Positions 1 to 8,961 of a DNA stretch of 64,000 nt are shown one piece after another. The DNA is from Thiomicrorhabdus heinhorstiae (GTDB lineage Bacteria; Pseudomonadota; Gammaproteobacteria; Thiomicrospirales; Thiomicrospiraceae): NCBI RefSeq assembly GCF_013391765.2, contig NZ_JACBGI020000004.1, positions 93,905-157,904 on the forward strand, read 5' to 3'. The notes under the pieces were generated by a model that was given only the letters and a program-made list of their open reading frames with translations, did no database searches and had not been told where the DNA came from. The translations under genes were made by a program, and so were the position numbers. Numbering within the stretch: the first letter of the stretch is position 1; each line of letters starts with the position of its first letter.

Positions 1-541
1 GGTATTGGCTCAGATTACGGATCTGCTTACCTACCAGCAGGCCGTCGGCGTAAGCGCGAACCGCGACCAGACGGACTTTACCATCGGCGAAGTCGATTAC
101 CTGCAAGGAACCGGGATATTCGATCAGCTGCAGAATGTAGCTGGTAACCAGGTTCTCCGGGCTGATCAGGACATCGATAGGGATGGCGTTGGTATTGCGG
201 TATTTATCGAAAAGTTCCGGGTGTTCCAGATAAGAACGGCTGCGGACGCGGGCGATTTTAGTACCGGTTTTGTACATGGTGTGTGACAGATAACAGGCGA
301 GAATATTGGTTTCGTCGTTCTGGGTCGCGGCGATCAGCATGTCGGCTTCTTCGATGCCGGCCTGAAGCAAAACGTCCGGATGCGAAGCATGGCCGCAAAT
401 AGTGCGGATATCCAGACGGTCTTGCAGGCGTTGTAAATGCAGGCGATCCAGATCGACTACGGTTACGTCGTGACTTTCGGTTGCAAGTAATTCCGCCAAA
501 GACGAGCCGACTTGTCCGGCACCCAAAATTACGATATTCAT
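1..541 (-). CDS. trkA: Trk potassium uptake protein TrkA (partial, N-terminal ~180 residues)
   Basis: Reading the minus strand from the ATG at 541 gives MNIVILGAGQVGSSLAELLA, a Rossmann NAD-binding start (GxGxxG). The acidic end of strand 2 follows (VVDLD), and later segments typical of TrkA, such as ARVRSRSYL and ISPENLVTSYI. TrkA is the peripheral, NAD(H)-binding regulatory subunit of the Trk K+ channel at the inner membrane. The full protein has two RCK-N/RCK-C pairs (about 460 residues), so only the first RCK-N domain and the beginning of RCK-C are here and the rest runs off the left edge. It lies 30 bp downstream of ntrX on the same strand, the usual gammaproteobacterial order. Confidence 0.93.
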   Translation of the reverse strand, partial: MNIVILGAGQVGSSLAELLATESHDVTVVDLDRLHLQRLQDRLDIRTICGHASHPDVLLQAGIEEADMLIAATQNDETNILACYLSHTMYKTGTKIARVRSRSYLEHPELFDKYRNTNAIPIDVLISPENLVTSYILQLIEYPGSLQVIDFADGKVRLVAVRAYADGLLVGKQIRNLSQY

Positions 542-571
542 ACAGCGTGTGCTCGTTGTTATGCCCGGAGT

Positions 572-1912
572 TTACACCGGATTTTTCGGGTCTATGCCCA
601 AACTTTTCAATTTACGGTACAGGTTGGTTCGATCCACTCCAGACCGTTTGGCGGTTTCGCTGACGTTGCCGCCGGTTTCTCTTAACAGCTGACTTAAATA
701 AGCCGCTTCCCATTGATCTTTGGCGTCCTTCAAGCTCAAACTGGTATCGATTTGCGGTTGATTTTGCTGAGCAAGATCCGATTGCATAATCGCCTTTTTG
801 ACCTCTTCGTCGCTGACTTCTTCTGTGCCGAGAATCAGCAGACGCTGGATCAGGTTTTGCAACTCCTTCATATTGCCCGGCCAGGCGTACTGACGCAAGC
901 TATTTTGCGACGGAACGCTAAAATGCCGGTATTCCAAGCCTTCGCGGGTAACGAAATAGTTGACGAAATAGTCGATCAATTCAGGAATGTCTTCGGTATG
1001 CTGGCGCAGCGCCGGCACGTGGATCGGCATAACTTTCAGACGCTGGAATAGATCGTCGCGGAACTGACGGTGCAGAACGATTTCTTCCAGTTCGCCGCGG
1101 GTGAGGGCGATAACACGAATGTCCAGCGATAGACTTTCCGGTTCGCCTTTTAAAAAGACTTTCTGATGCAGTACCAGATCGGCAACCAAATCCTGGCTGA
1201 CAGAATGCAGTTGTTCTATATTGGCAATCACCAAAGTACCTTGATGAGCGTCGCGCAAGAGGTTTTTAAGCTCTTCAGTGCGTTCTTCTTCTAACAGGCG
1301 GTTCAGATCGATCGAGGTGATCTCTTTGATGACAGCGTCTTTACGGTGACTGGTTTTATGCAGGGCGCGTGCGAAATGGTGTTTGCCGACCCCGGCTTCT
1401 CCCGTGATCAGTACCGGCATCGTGAATTTGGAGAGCCGTTCGATGGTTTCTCTCAGTTGTACCACCATCTTGCTTTTGCCGATCGGCAGGAATTGATCCG
1501 GGGCTTTCTGCTTGAGCTGGCGGTTTTCCTGATGCAGGCGATTGTGTTCGATAGCGCGCTCGGCGGTAACGATCAGTTTGGCCAGCGACAGCGGTTTTTC
1601 CAAAAAGTCGTAGGCACCGAGACGGGTCGCTTCTATGGCGGTTTCGATGGTGCCGTGACCGGACATCATAATCACTTTGGTGTGTTCCAGAACCCCCTCT
1701 TTCTGCATTTCTTTCAACAGGGAAATACCGTCTATGTCCGGCATCCACACGTCCAGAAAAATAACATCCGGCAGATTTTTGCGCCAGGCTTGTTGTGCTT
1801 GCACGCCATTTGCGGCCGTTTCAACCTGATAACCCTCTTCGGAGAAAATTTCATCCATCAGGTTTCGAATATCTTTTTCGTCATCTACGATCAGTAGTTT
1901 GGCGGTTTTCAT
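572..1912 (-). CDS. ntrX: NtrX-type response regulator with degenerate AAA+ domain
   Basis: The order is receiver domain (residues 1-120, phospho-acceptor D54 in IFLDVWMP), AAA+ central domain (about 145-370) and a C-terminal Fis-type helix-turn-helix (ETAKRSGVDRTNLYRKLKSLG). It is the partner of the NtrY kinase encoded just upstream, and their reading frames overlap by 4 bp. A Walker A-like GEAGVGKH is present at 171-178. The Walker B region reads GTLVIANIEQL where sigma-54 activators have GTLFLDEI, so the acidic pair is missing. The GAFTGA sigma-54 contact loop is also absent. Family membership is clear; its mode of action is inferred to be sigma-54-independent DNA binding. Confidence 0.9.
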   Translation of the reverse strand: MKTAKLLIVDDEKDIRNLMDEIFSEEGYQVETAANGVQAQQAWRKNLPDVIFLDVWMPDIDGISLLKEMQKEGVLEHTKVIMMSGHGTIETAIEATRLGAYDFLEKPLSLAKLIVTAERAIEHNRLHQENRQLKQKAPDQFLPIGKSKMVVQLRETIERLSKFTMPVLITGEAGVGKHHFARALHKTSHRKDAVIKEITSIDLNRLLEEERTEELKNLLRDAHQGTLVIANIEQLHSVSQDLVADLVLHQKVFLKGEPESLSLDIRVIALTRGELEEIVLHRQFRDDLFQRLKVMPIHVPALRQHTEDIPELIDYFVNYFVTREGLEYRHFSVPSQNSLRQYAWPGNMKELQNLIQRLLILGTEEVSDEEVKKAIMQSDLAQQNQPQIDTSLSLKDAKDQWEAAYLSQLLRETGGNVSETAKRSGVDRTNLYRKLKSLGIDPKNPV

Positions 1913-4092
1913 TCACGCTCTCTCGATGTCAGGGGGAGTTTGATTATAAAGCAGGTGCCTTGCTGCGGTGAAGACTTGAGCTGGATCTGTCCGTGATGCT
2001 CGTCAACGATTTTACGCACAACGGCTAAGCCCAAACCGGTTCCCTTAGGCTTATTGGTGGCATAAGGTTCGAATATCCAGTTTTTGTGCTGTTCGGGAAT
2101 TCCAGGACCGTTATCGCAAACGGTTATCTTAACCTGTTTGGCGTTTTCGATTTCGGTTCGAATTTCAATCAAGCCGCTTTCTTGATTTTCCGTCGCTTCC
2201 AAGGCGTTTTTAATCAGGTTATGGAACAGCTGGCGCAGACGAGAGCCGTCGGCGGCGACAAATGGCATCTTCGGATCCAGAAGCGCCTTAACCTGCCAAG
2301 GTGCTTTAGGGTCATAGTACATGTCAACGATGCTTTTAATCAAACTATTCAGGTCAAGTCGGCTTAATCTGACCTCCGGAGTGTTGGCGTAGTCGGTAAA
2401 TGCCTGCACCAGAGTCTGCATGGTATTGACCTGTTCGATAATGGTCTGGGTCATACGGGTCAGCAGTGATTGGTCTTTATCCTGCAGTTTATCGTGAAGT
2501 TTGAAGTTCAAACGTTCCGCCGACAGCTGGATCGGTGTCAGAGGGTTTTTGATCTCATGCGCCAGACGGCGGGCGACATCGCTCCAGGCAGCATGCAGCT
2601 GAGCCTGAACCAGTTCGGTGATATCGTCCATAACGATGACGTAACCCGAGGTCTGGGTATCGATACCCGGCAGGGTCGAACCGTGAATCAGCAGACGTTT
2701 CTGGCCGTCTTTGCATGCGAATTCCTTCTGCAGGTTCCAATTTTGTCCCGGGTCGTCGAAATGCGGCGTGATCTGCGAGAAGAGTTCGCTTAAATGTTCG
2801 TTGTGCTTGGTTGAGACCGCCTCGCTCAGCGAGTAGCCGATAAACGGCGATAGATCGGTATTCAGAATCTGTTTGGCGGCATCGTTCATAGTGCGGATAC
2901 GCTGTTTCATATCCAGAGTGATTACGCCGCTGGTCAGGTTTTGAATGATCGCCTGCAAGTAGAGCTTCTGTACTTCCGCCTGGTGCTGTCCCATTTTGAT
3001 TTCGTTTCGCGCCTGAGCGATACGCTGAGTCATGTCGTTGAAGGAGACGATCAGCTCGCCGAATTCGTCATGTTCTTTGACCGGCATCTGGATGCTGTAG
3101 TCCCCTTTGGAAATTGCCTTGGTTCCGCGAGCCAGAGTACGGATCGGGCGGGCGAAGTTCTGTACCGCCTGGATGGTAAATAGGATCGAGGTGAGTAGTG
3201 TCAGCAATAGTACGATGGTCAGAATCAGAGTGAAACTGGTGGTCAGTGGCGCTTTCAGGTAAGAGAGTTCCTTATACTGTCCCGAAGCGGTTGCGACCGA
3301 TTCGTCAAGTTCGGTGATGTTGCTCGGAATCGGGAAGGTTGCCTGCAGAACATAGGGGGTGTTGATGTTGGAATCGGTAATGGGTACGACTACGCGGATA
3401 AACTTCTCAGGTACCGTTGCCCCCGGACGGGTTTCAATCGCTGCATAGGTGATTTTTTGCCGCACCTGCTGGAACAGGTTATCTCCGGGTGGAGTCGGAA
3501 GGATATCGCTGCCATCAGGGCTGCTGAAAGCGATCAACTGCTGGTTGGTATTGTAGAAGGATACTTCCTGAGCGCCGAGTTGATTTCGTAACCTGTTCAC
3601 CCCGATAATCGGCGAGTCTGCCAGCAGGTCATGTTCTTCTTTGACCGTGGAGAGGGTACGGTTGAGGCTTTCGCGCGTTTTGTTGTCGAGGGTGATGCGC
3701 ACCAGAGTCGAGGCGTTTTCCAGGGCCGTTTCGGTTTTGACGTCAAACCACTGGTTGATGCCCTGTTGAATAAAACTTTGCGAGAAGTAGAAAATCGTTG
3801 CGGTCGGCAAGCCCATCAACAAAGTGGCAAGGAAGGTCAGACGGATGGTGATTTTGATTCCGGGAATGCGTTTTTTGTACTGTTTGTACAGATTCCACAG
3901 GGTACGAACCAAAACAATCAGCAGAATAAATACCCCGCCGAAGGTGAAAAACAGCAAGGCCGAATAGCTTTCGGCAAAGCTGGAAGCGTTTTGCAGAATC
4001 TGGCTCATAATCACCAGAGAGATCAGCAGGACGCCGGAGAGCAAGGTAATCCAGCCGTATTGCTTCAGGTATAAGCCGATTAAACTACTCAT
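1909..4092 (-). CDS. ntrY: NtrY-type membrane sensor histidine kinase
   Basis: A 727-residue inner-membrane kinase. There are transmembrane segments near the N-terminus (two or three before about residue 110), a periplasmic sensor region, and another membrane span around 285-310. These are followed by HAMP, PAS, a HisKA domain whose phospho-acceptor His is in RRLAHEIKNPLTPIQLS, and a HATPase with N box (HNLIKNALEA) and G boxes (DNGPGIPE, GTGLGLAVV). It should phosphorylate NtrX. The start is placed at the ATG at 4092, which overlaps the DUF4390 stop codon (ATGA). A longer frame to 4131 is possible but would overlap DUF4390 more. The locus ties it to nitrogen or redox/envelope sensing in other bacteria; the signal here is unknown. 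Confidence 0.9.
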   Translation of the reverse strand: MSSLIGLYLKQYGWITLLSGVLLISLVIMSQILQNASSFAESYSALLFFTFGGVFILLIVLVRTLWNLYKQYKKRIPGIKITIRLTFLATLLMGLPTATIFYFSQSFIQQGINQWFDVKTETALENASTLVRITLDNKTRESLNRTLSTVKEEHDLLADSPIIGVNRLRNQLGAQEVSFYNTNQQLIAFSSPDGSDILPTPPGDNLFQQVRQKITYAAIETRPGATVPEKFIRVVVPITDSNINTPYVLQATFPIPSNITELDESVATASGQYKELSYLKAPLTTSFTLILTIVLLLTLLTSILFTIQAVQNFARPIRTLARGTKAISKGDYSIQMPVKEHDEFGELIVSFNDMTQRIAQARNEIKMGQHQAEVQKLYLQAIIQNLTSGVITLDMKQRIRTMNDAAKQILNTDLSPFIGYSLSEAVSTKHNEHLSELFSQITPHFDDPGQNWNLQKEFACKDGQKRLLIHGSTLPGIDTQTSGYVIVMDDITELVQAQLHAAWSDVARRLAHEIKNPLTPIQLSAERLNFKLHDKLQDKDQSLLTRMTQTIIEQVNTMQTLVQAFTDYANTPEVRLSRLDLNSLIKSIVDMYYDPKAPWQVKALLDPKMPFVAADGSRLRQLFHNLIKNALEATENQESGLIEIRTEIENAKQVKITVCDNGPGIPEQHKNWIFEPYATNKPKGTGLGLAVVRKIVDEHHGQIQLKSSPQQGTCFIIKLPLTSRERE

Positions 4093-4712
4093 TGCCAGCT
4101 CTGAGGCGTCTTCAAGAAAGTCTCGAACCAACCGCTGTTGATACGCCAGTCGGAATCCATCATGGCATCGATAATCAGAGGAGCGGGTAGTTTCCAGTAA
4201 TCGAGTTTGATGCGCATTTTAATGGTGTAGCGTTGCTGCGGATGGAGTTCGGAAAGGGTGGCGATCGGGAAGGATTGCAAGGTGCCTAGCGTTTCCAATG
4301 CCGCATCCAGGGTTGGAAAGCTTTGGACGTTCTGGTTACGGGTGTTGTACAGCACATAGTGGTGATTGACGCCATAGGCGTAAAGCTGAGTCTGGTATTC
4401 GATCGTACGTCGGGTGCGCTGGTATTTGATTCCCAGAAAACTGGCGCTTTCGGTCAAGACGATGGTGGTGGTGAAGAGCAGCGGAATTTCGTGGTGGATG
4501 GCGGCGGTGACTTTTTCCGGTAGATGGAATTTGCTTTCGGAGTCGATCAGCAGTTCACGCTGGTTCTGATAGTCCGAGACGCGAACGATCAATATTTCAT
4601 CGCTGGCCCAGCCGGCGCACGACAGGCACAGTAGCAGGAAAATACCCAGCCCGGCCCGTAGATTTTTGCCGAATGTACTCCAAAAGCAAAATGATCGAGC
4701 CGATTGTTCCAT
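4089..4712 (-). CDS. DUF4390 domain-containing protein
   Basis: A 207-residue protein with a hydrophobic signal-like segment at about residues 20-37 (LGIFLLLCLSCAGWA), implying export or membrane anchoring. The rest is a beta-rich domain with no catalytic motif I can name. It sits between rsmB and ntrY with a 4-bp overlap into ntrY and a 5-bp gap from rsmB. This is the conserved place of DUF4390 genes, and it suggests co-expression and perhaps a role in the NtrY sensory pathway. Function is unknown. Confidence 0.8.
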   Translation of the reverse strand: MEQSARSFCFWSTFGKNLRAGLGIFLLLCLSCAGWASDEILIVRVSDYQNQRELLIDSESKFHLPEKVTAAIHHEIPLLFTTTIVLTESASFLGIKYQRTRRTIEYQTQLYAYGVNHHYVLYNTRNQNVQSFPTLDAALETLGTLQSFPIATLSELHPQQRYTIKMRIKLDYWKLPAPLIIDAMMDSDWRINSGWFETFLKTPQSWQ

Positions 4713-4717
4713 TTCCT

Positions 4718-6043
4718 CTATCCCGTCATTTTTTCCAGTAAACAGTAATAAAAGCCATCCATGCCGTTATCTCCGGGTAGTATTTGCCGACCGGGCAATT
4801 CCTGCGATAAACCCCATTCTACTTCGATTGGTATTTCCTGTGCATCAGCTGTTTCCAGCAGGAAACGCCGTATTTGCAGACCGTTCTCCTGCGGTAAAAC
4901 CGAACAGGTTGCGTAGAGCAAGCGCCCGCCTGGTTTGACTAACGGCCAGAGCGCTTTAAGAATCTGCGCTTGTAAATCGCAAAGCGCGTCGATATCTTCT
5001 TCTGTTCTGTGCCATTTGATATCCGGGTGGCGACGAATAATACCGGTTGCCGAACAGGGTGCGTCCAGAAGAATTTTATCGAATGGGCGTTGATCCCACC
5101 AGTCTTCAGGTTCGGAAGCATCGCCGACCTGATAATCGCATTCTAACCCAAGACGGTGTAAATTTTCCGCTAAGCGTTCAAGACGCTCCGGTTCTTTTTC
5201 GATCGCCAGCAAATCAAGCTGGCCGCCGCTGTATTCGAGAAGATGGGCCGTTTTACCGCCGGGAGCGGCACAGGCATCCAGAACATGCTCGCCGGGTTGC
5301 GGCTGTAATAGTTCCGCCGCTTGCTGAGCCGCGCCGTCCTGAACGCTGAAAGCGCCATCTTCAAAGCCGGGCAGTGCGGTAATGTCCATACTACGTGATA
5401 GGCCAATCCCGTTCGGACATTGCGGATGTGCTTCGGAAATCTTTTCTTCTGCGTTGAGCAAGTCGAGTAAAGTTTCTCGACTCTGCTGCAAACGGTTGTT
5501 GCGTAGCGTGATCGGAGCAATCTCGTTATTGGCGGTCAAAATCTCCTGCCATTGCTGCGGATAAGCTTTGCGCATCGCTTTGAAAAACCACTGCGGGTGC
5601 GAATAGGCTTGCGATGGTTTCAAGTCCACTTCGGCGCAGAGGGTTTCGCGATCACGCAGGAAATTCCGCAAAACGCCGTTTACCAAACCTTTTGCCCAAG
5701 GTTTTTTTAGCTTGCCGACCAGAGCAACGGTTTCGGAAACCGCCGCATGATCGGGAGTGTCCATATACAGGATCTGGTACAGGCCGAGTAGAATCAGCTG
5801 ATTGACGTCTTCGTCTTTCGCTTTTAGTTTTTTCTTCAATAACTGATCACAGATTGCCTGCAGACGCAACTGCCAGCGCAAGACGCCAAGCACGATATTT
5901 TGCGTAAAACTGCGATCACGCCCGTCATGAAATTGTGCCAAACCTTCCGGCAGAACCTGGCTTAAAGAACGACCGTTTTCAATGACGCTTAAACACATTT
6001 TTAAAGCGACATAGCGGCTGTTGATTTCGCTTTTTGCGTTCAT
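4718..6043 (-). CDS. rsmB: 16S rRNA (cytosine(967)-C(5))-methyltransferase RsmB
   Basis: 441 residues: an N-terminal NusB-like RNA-binding domain (about 1-145) followed by a Rossmann methyltransferase. The SAM-binding motif is DACAAPGGKTAHLLE. The two cysteines of m5C enzymes are in LLDAPCSATGIIRRHP and LLYATCSVLP. It methylates C967 of 16S rRNA. Its start is immediately next to the fmt stop codon, in the order def-fmt-rsmB-DUF4390-ntrYX, so it probably belongs to one long transcript starting in front of def. Length and motifs are normal. Confidence 0.95.
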   Translation of the reverse strand: MNAKSEINSRYVALKMCLSVIENGRSLSQVLPEGLAQFHDGRDRSFTQNIVLGVLRWQLRLQAICDQLLKKKLKAKDEDVNQLILLGLYQILYMDTPDHAAVSETVALVGKLKKPWAKGLVNGVLRNFLRDRETLCAEVDLKPSQAYSHPQWFFKAMRKAYPQQWQEILTANNEIAPITLRNNRLQQSRETLLDLLNAEEKISEAHPQCPNGIGLSRSMDITALPGFEDGAFSVQDGAAQQAAELLQPQPGEHVLDACAAPGGKTAHLLEYSGGQLDLLAIEKEPERLERLAENLHRLGLECDYQVGDASEPEDWWDQRPFDKILLDAPCSATGIIRRHPDIKWHRTEEDIDALCDLQAQILKALWPLVKPGGRLLYATCSVLPQENGLQIRRFLLETADAQEIPIEVEWGLSQELPGRQILPGDNGMDGFYYCLLEKMTG

Positions 6044-6997
6044 TTAAAAACGGTGTCCAGTGAGTTGTCTTGCCTGGGCGAAATCATACGCCGCCATCGC
6101 TTTCTTTCCTGCTGGTTGCACGTTTTGCACCAGGATCGGCTGATCGCGACAAGCGACGATCATGCCGGATTTTTCAACTGCGAGGACGGTTCCGCCGGCC
6201 GCCGATGTATTCAGTGCTTGAGCTTCTTGTGAATTCAACAGGCGGGCCTGCCAGACGCGCAACGGCTGACCCTGGAAGTCGGTAAAGGCAACCGGCCAGG
6301 GATTAAAAGCCTGAATACGTCGCACTACCGTCGCCGCGGGTTGATTCCAGTCGATTTCCGCTTCGGCTTTATTCAGCTTTTCCGCATAGGTGACCAATGA
6401 TTCATCCTGTTTCTGTGCCTCGGCTTGATATCCAGGCAGATTTTTCAGGGTTGCCATCAGCGCTTCTGAGCCAAGCACACTCAAGCGATCATGCAGAGTT
6501 TGCGCACTGTCTTCGACACCGATCGGTGTTTCAACCTTGTACAGCATATCACCTGTGTCGAGGCCCACGTCCATCTGCATAATGGTTACGCCGCTGGCGG
6601 CGTCACCGGACTCGATCGCACGCTGAATCGGAGCAGCGCCACGCCAGCGAGGCAATAGTGATGCATGGATATTGAGGCAACCGTATTTCGGCATATCCAA
6701 TACCGCTTTAGGAAGGATCAAGCCATAGGCAACCACCACCATCAGGTCGGCATTCAGGGTCGCCAACTCCTGTTGCGCTGTTTCGTTGCGTAATGATTCC
6801 GGTTGATAGACCGGAATATCGTGCTCCAGAGCGACCTGTTTTACCGGGCTTGGAGTGAGTTTTCTTCCGCGGCCTGCCGGACGGTCCGGCTGGGTATAGA
6901 CTGCGATGACCTGGTGTTCGGATGCAAGTAGAGCTTTTAAAGGTGCGACCGAAAAGTCCGGTGTGCCGGCAAAAATAATCTTCAATGACTGTGACAA
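6044..6997 (-). CDS. fmt: Methionyl-tRNA formyltransferase
   Basis: 317 residues, the normal length. It opens with IIFAGTPDFSVAPLKALL and contains the 10-formyl-THF-binding and catalytic segment NIHASLLPRWRGAAPIQRAI, with the Asn-His pair; the catalytic Asp lies in the following VGLDTGDML. It formylates the initiator Met-tRNA in the cytoplasm. It lies 3 bp downstream of def and abuts rsmB, and the def-fmt pairing matches their linked roles in N-terminal formylation and deformylation. Confidence 0.96.
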   Translation of the reverse strand: MSQSLKIIFAGTPDFSVAPLKALLASEHQVIAVYTQPDRPAGRGRKLTPSPVKQVALEHDIPVYQPESLRNETAQQELATLNADLMVVVAYGLILPKAVLDMPKYGCLNIHASLLPRWRGAAPIQRAIESGDAASGVTIMQMDVGLDTGDMLYKVETPIGVEDSAQTLHDRLSVLGSEALMATLKNLPGYQAEAQKQDESLVTYAEKLNKAEAEIDWNQPAATVVRRIQAFNPWPVAFTDFQGQPLRVWQARLLNSQEAQALNTSAAGGTVLAVEKSGMIVACRDQPILVQNVQPAGKKAMAAYDFAQARQLTGHRF

Positions 6998-7000
6998 TCT

Positions 7001-7504
7001 TTAATCCTCTTGTTCCTGCATCTTGCGGAATTTTTGCAGGGCGCGGGTGCGTTTCAGTCCCGAGAGGTGATCGATAAACAGCTTGCCGTTCAGGTGATCT
7101 ATTTCATGCTGAATACAGACTGCCAGCAGATCGTCGGCCTGCATTTCGATCTTTTTGCCGTCGCGATCCATGCCTTGAACCAGAATATGGCTTGGCCGTT
7201 TGACCTTGGCATAAACACCCGGCAGAGACAGGCAGCCTTCTTCCCAGATGATTTCTCCGGACGAAGCAACGATTTTCGGGTTGATCAAAGCGATCGGCTG
7301 ATCTTTGGTTTCGGAAACGTCGACTACAATCAGGCGCTGCTGAACGGCGATTTGCGGTGCAGCAAGGCCGATGCCGGGAGCGTCGTACATGGTATAGAAC
7401 ATGTCGTCAATCAATTTGTCCAGGTCGTCGTTCATTTCCGCGATCGGTGAGCAGACTTCTCGTAGTCCTTGTTCGGGATAGAGAACAATATCGAGTTTTT
7501 GCAT
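7001..7504 (-). CDS. def: Peptide deformylase
   Basis: 167 residues with all three deformylase motifs: GIGLAAPQ, EEGCLSLPG (Cys metal ligand) and QHEIDHLNG (HExxH, two His ligands and the catalytic Glu). It removes the formyl group from nascent proteins. It is the first gene of the minus-strand run def-fmt-rsmB-DUF4390-ntrY-ntrX-trkA and is divergent from dprA. The roughly 50 bp between the two start codons must hold both promoters. Confidence 0.97.
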   Translation of the reverse strand: MQKLDIVLYPEQGLREVCSPIAEMNDDLDKLIDDMFYTMYDAPGIGLAAPQIAVQQRLIVVDVSETKDQPIALINPKIVASSGEIIWEEGCLSLPGVYAKVKRPSHILVQGMDRDGKKIEMQADDLLAVCIQHEIDHLNGKLFIDHLSGLKRTRALQKFRKMQEQED

Positions 7505-7553
7505 AGCGTCGTTTATACTTCTGAATCAATAATTGCCTAATTATAGCCGAACT

Positions 7554-8681
7554 ATGCATTCTTCTATGGATCCTTTTTCCGAATTGACCGGGTTTATCCG
7601 TCTACAATTATGTCGAACTTCGCTTAAGCAGTTGCTTGCGATTAAGGCGTATTTCGGCTCGGTTGAGTCTGCACTTGAGGCTCCGCAAAGCGCTTGGCTG
7701 CATGCCTCCATACTGAGCGAAAAACAGCTGCAACATCTGTTTCAGGATGGAGTGGAAACAAAAGTCGAAGAAGCTTTGTGCTGGGGTGAAGAGGAAAATC
7801 AGTGCTGGATTCCTTGGGAGAGTGATGCTTATCCTCCGGTATTGAGCGAGATTGATGATCCGCCGATCTTGCTCGGTGCACGCGGCCATATCGACATGCT
7901 TAAAGATCCGCAATTGGCGGTGGTCGGCAGTCGACATGCTTCGAAGCAGGGGGCGATGATTGCCGAAGATTTTTCCGCTTTTTTATCTTCACAGGGGATT
8001 ACGATTACCAGCGGTTTGGCTGCAGGAATTGATACCCATGCGCATCGTGGAGGCTTACGAGGCGTCGGCAAAACCGTTGCGGTAGTCGCGACCGGGTTGG
8101 ATCGGGTCTATCCGGCCAGTAATCAACCTCTGGCGAGAAAGATTGCCGAGCAGGGGGTGATGATCTCGGAACAACCGCTCGGAACCAAGCCGCTGGCGCA
8201 ATACTTTCCGCAACGTAATCGGATTATCAGTGGATTGAGTTTGGGAACGCTGGTTGTCGAAGCCGCTTTAAAAAGCGGTTCGTTGATTACTGCGCGCCTG
8301 GCGCTGGAGCAAGGTAAAGAAGTGTTTGCCATACCCGGTTCGATTTATAACCCTCAGGCCAAGGGATGTCATCAGCTGATCAAGCAGGGCGCGAAACTGG
8401 TTGAAAGCGCCGATGATATCCTGGAGGAGTTATCGTCGTCCTTGCAAATGGGAATGCAGGCCTCTATAGAATATAAAGCGCCTCGGCAGAGTGATCATTC
8501 TTATGGAGAGGGTGCAGAAAATAAATTATTGGCGTTTATCGACTTCGAACCGGTCGGTCTGGATGAACTGGTGGTCGTGACCAAGAAACCGGTCTCGGAG
8601 CTGCAATCTCAGTTATTGATATTGGAGTTGTCGGGGCGAATAGAAGCGCTTTCCGGCGGGCGTTGGAGGCGGATTAAATAG
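7554..8681 (+). CDS. dprA: DNA-processing protein DprA (Smf)
   Basis: A cytoplasmic single-strand DNA-binding protein that loads RecA on incoming DNA during natural transformation. The Rossmann-like core is clear: VVGSRHASKQG, TSGLAAGIDTHAHRG, FPQRNRIISGLS and EVFAIPGSI. A C-terminal winged-helix segment ends in SGRIEALSGGRWRRI. The start is taken at the ATG at 7554; a TTG at 7533 or the ATG at 7566 are alternatives, and no strong Shine-Dalgarno decides between them. A perfect TATACT at 7514-7519 could be its -10 box. With comM further down, it hints that the strain is or was naturally competent. Confidence 0.93.
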   Translation: MHSSMDPFSELTGFIRLQLCRTSLKQLLAIKAYFGSVESALEAPQSAWLHASILSEKQLQHLFQDGVETKVEEALCWGEEENQCWIPWESDAYPPVLSEIDDPPILLGARGHIDMLKDPQLAVVGSRHASKQGAMIAEDFSAFLSSQGITITSGLAAGIDTHAHRGGLRGVGKTVAVVATGLDRVYPASNQPLARKIAEQGVMISEQPLGTKPLAQYFPQRNRIISGLSLGTLVVEAALKSGSLITARLALEQGKEVFAIPGSIYNPQAKGCHQLIKQGAKLVESADDILEELSSSLQMGMQASIEYKAPRQSDHSYGEGAENKLLAFIDFEPVGLDELVVVTKKPVSELQSQLLILELSGRIEALSGGRWRRIK

Positions 8682-8794
8682 TCTGTCAGGCATGGTTGAA
8701 AATACAACAGATGCTTTTCAACATATTTACCTGGGAATAACACGTATTAATAGGTCTTTCATTTTTGTCGATAAATAAATTTGTATGCTAATGA

Positions 8795-8820
8795 TTGCAA
8801 AACGCAAAAAAATTTTGCAA
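8795..8820. repeat. Inverted repeat TTGCAAAA-n10-TTTTGCAA upstream of topA
   Basis: The arms at 8795-8802 and 8813-8820 are perfectly complementary 8-mers separated by 10 bp, about 140 bp in front of the topA start. There is no T-run in the spot a terminator needs. A protein-binding site, or a supercoiling-sensitive element for the topoisomerase gene, is possible, but only the repeat itself is seen. Confidence 0.4.
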
Positions 8821-8961
8821 CCTTACAGAAAGGTCGGAAATCGGCAAGGTCGTCATGAGTAATCTATTTTACCTTTCAATACACCGCTTTCCTGCATACG
8901 AGATATATCGAGTTAAAGTAATCGAAATCATTTGAAACCTCACTTTTAGGGCTAAATATAG

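Noticed and set aside
1346..1897. Long plus-strand open frame opposite ntrX
   Set aside because: It lies wholly antisense to a well-supported gene and its protein has no domain pattern; it is a frame shadow.
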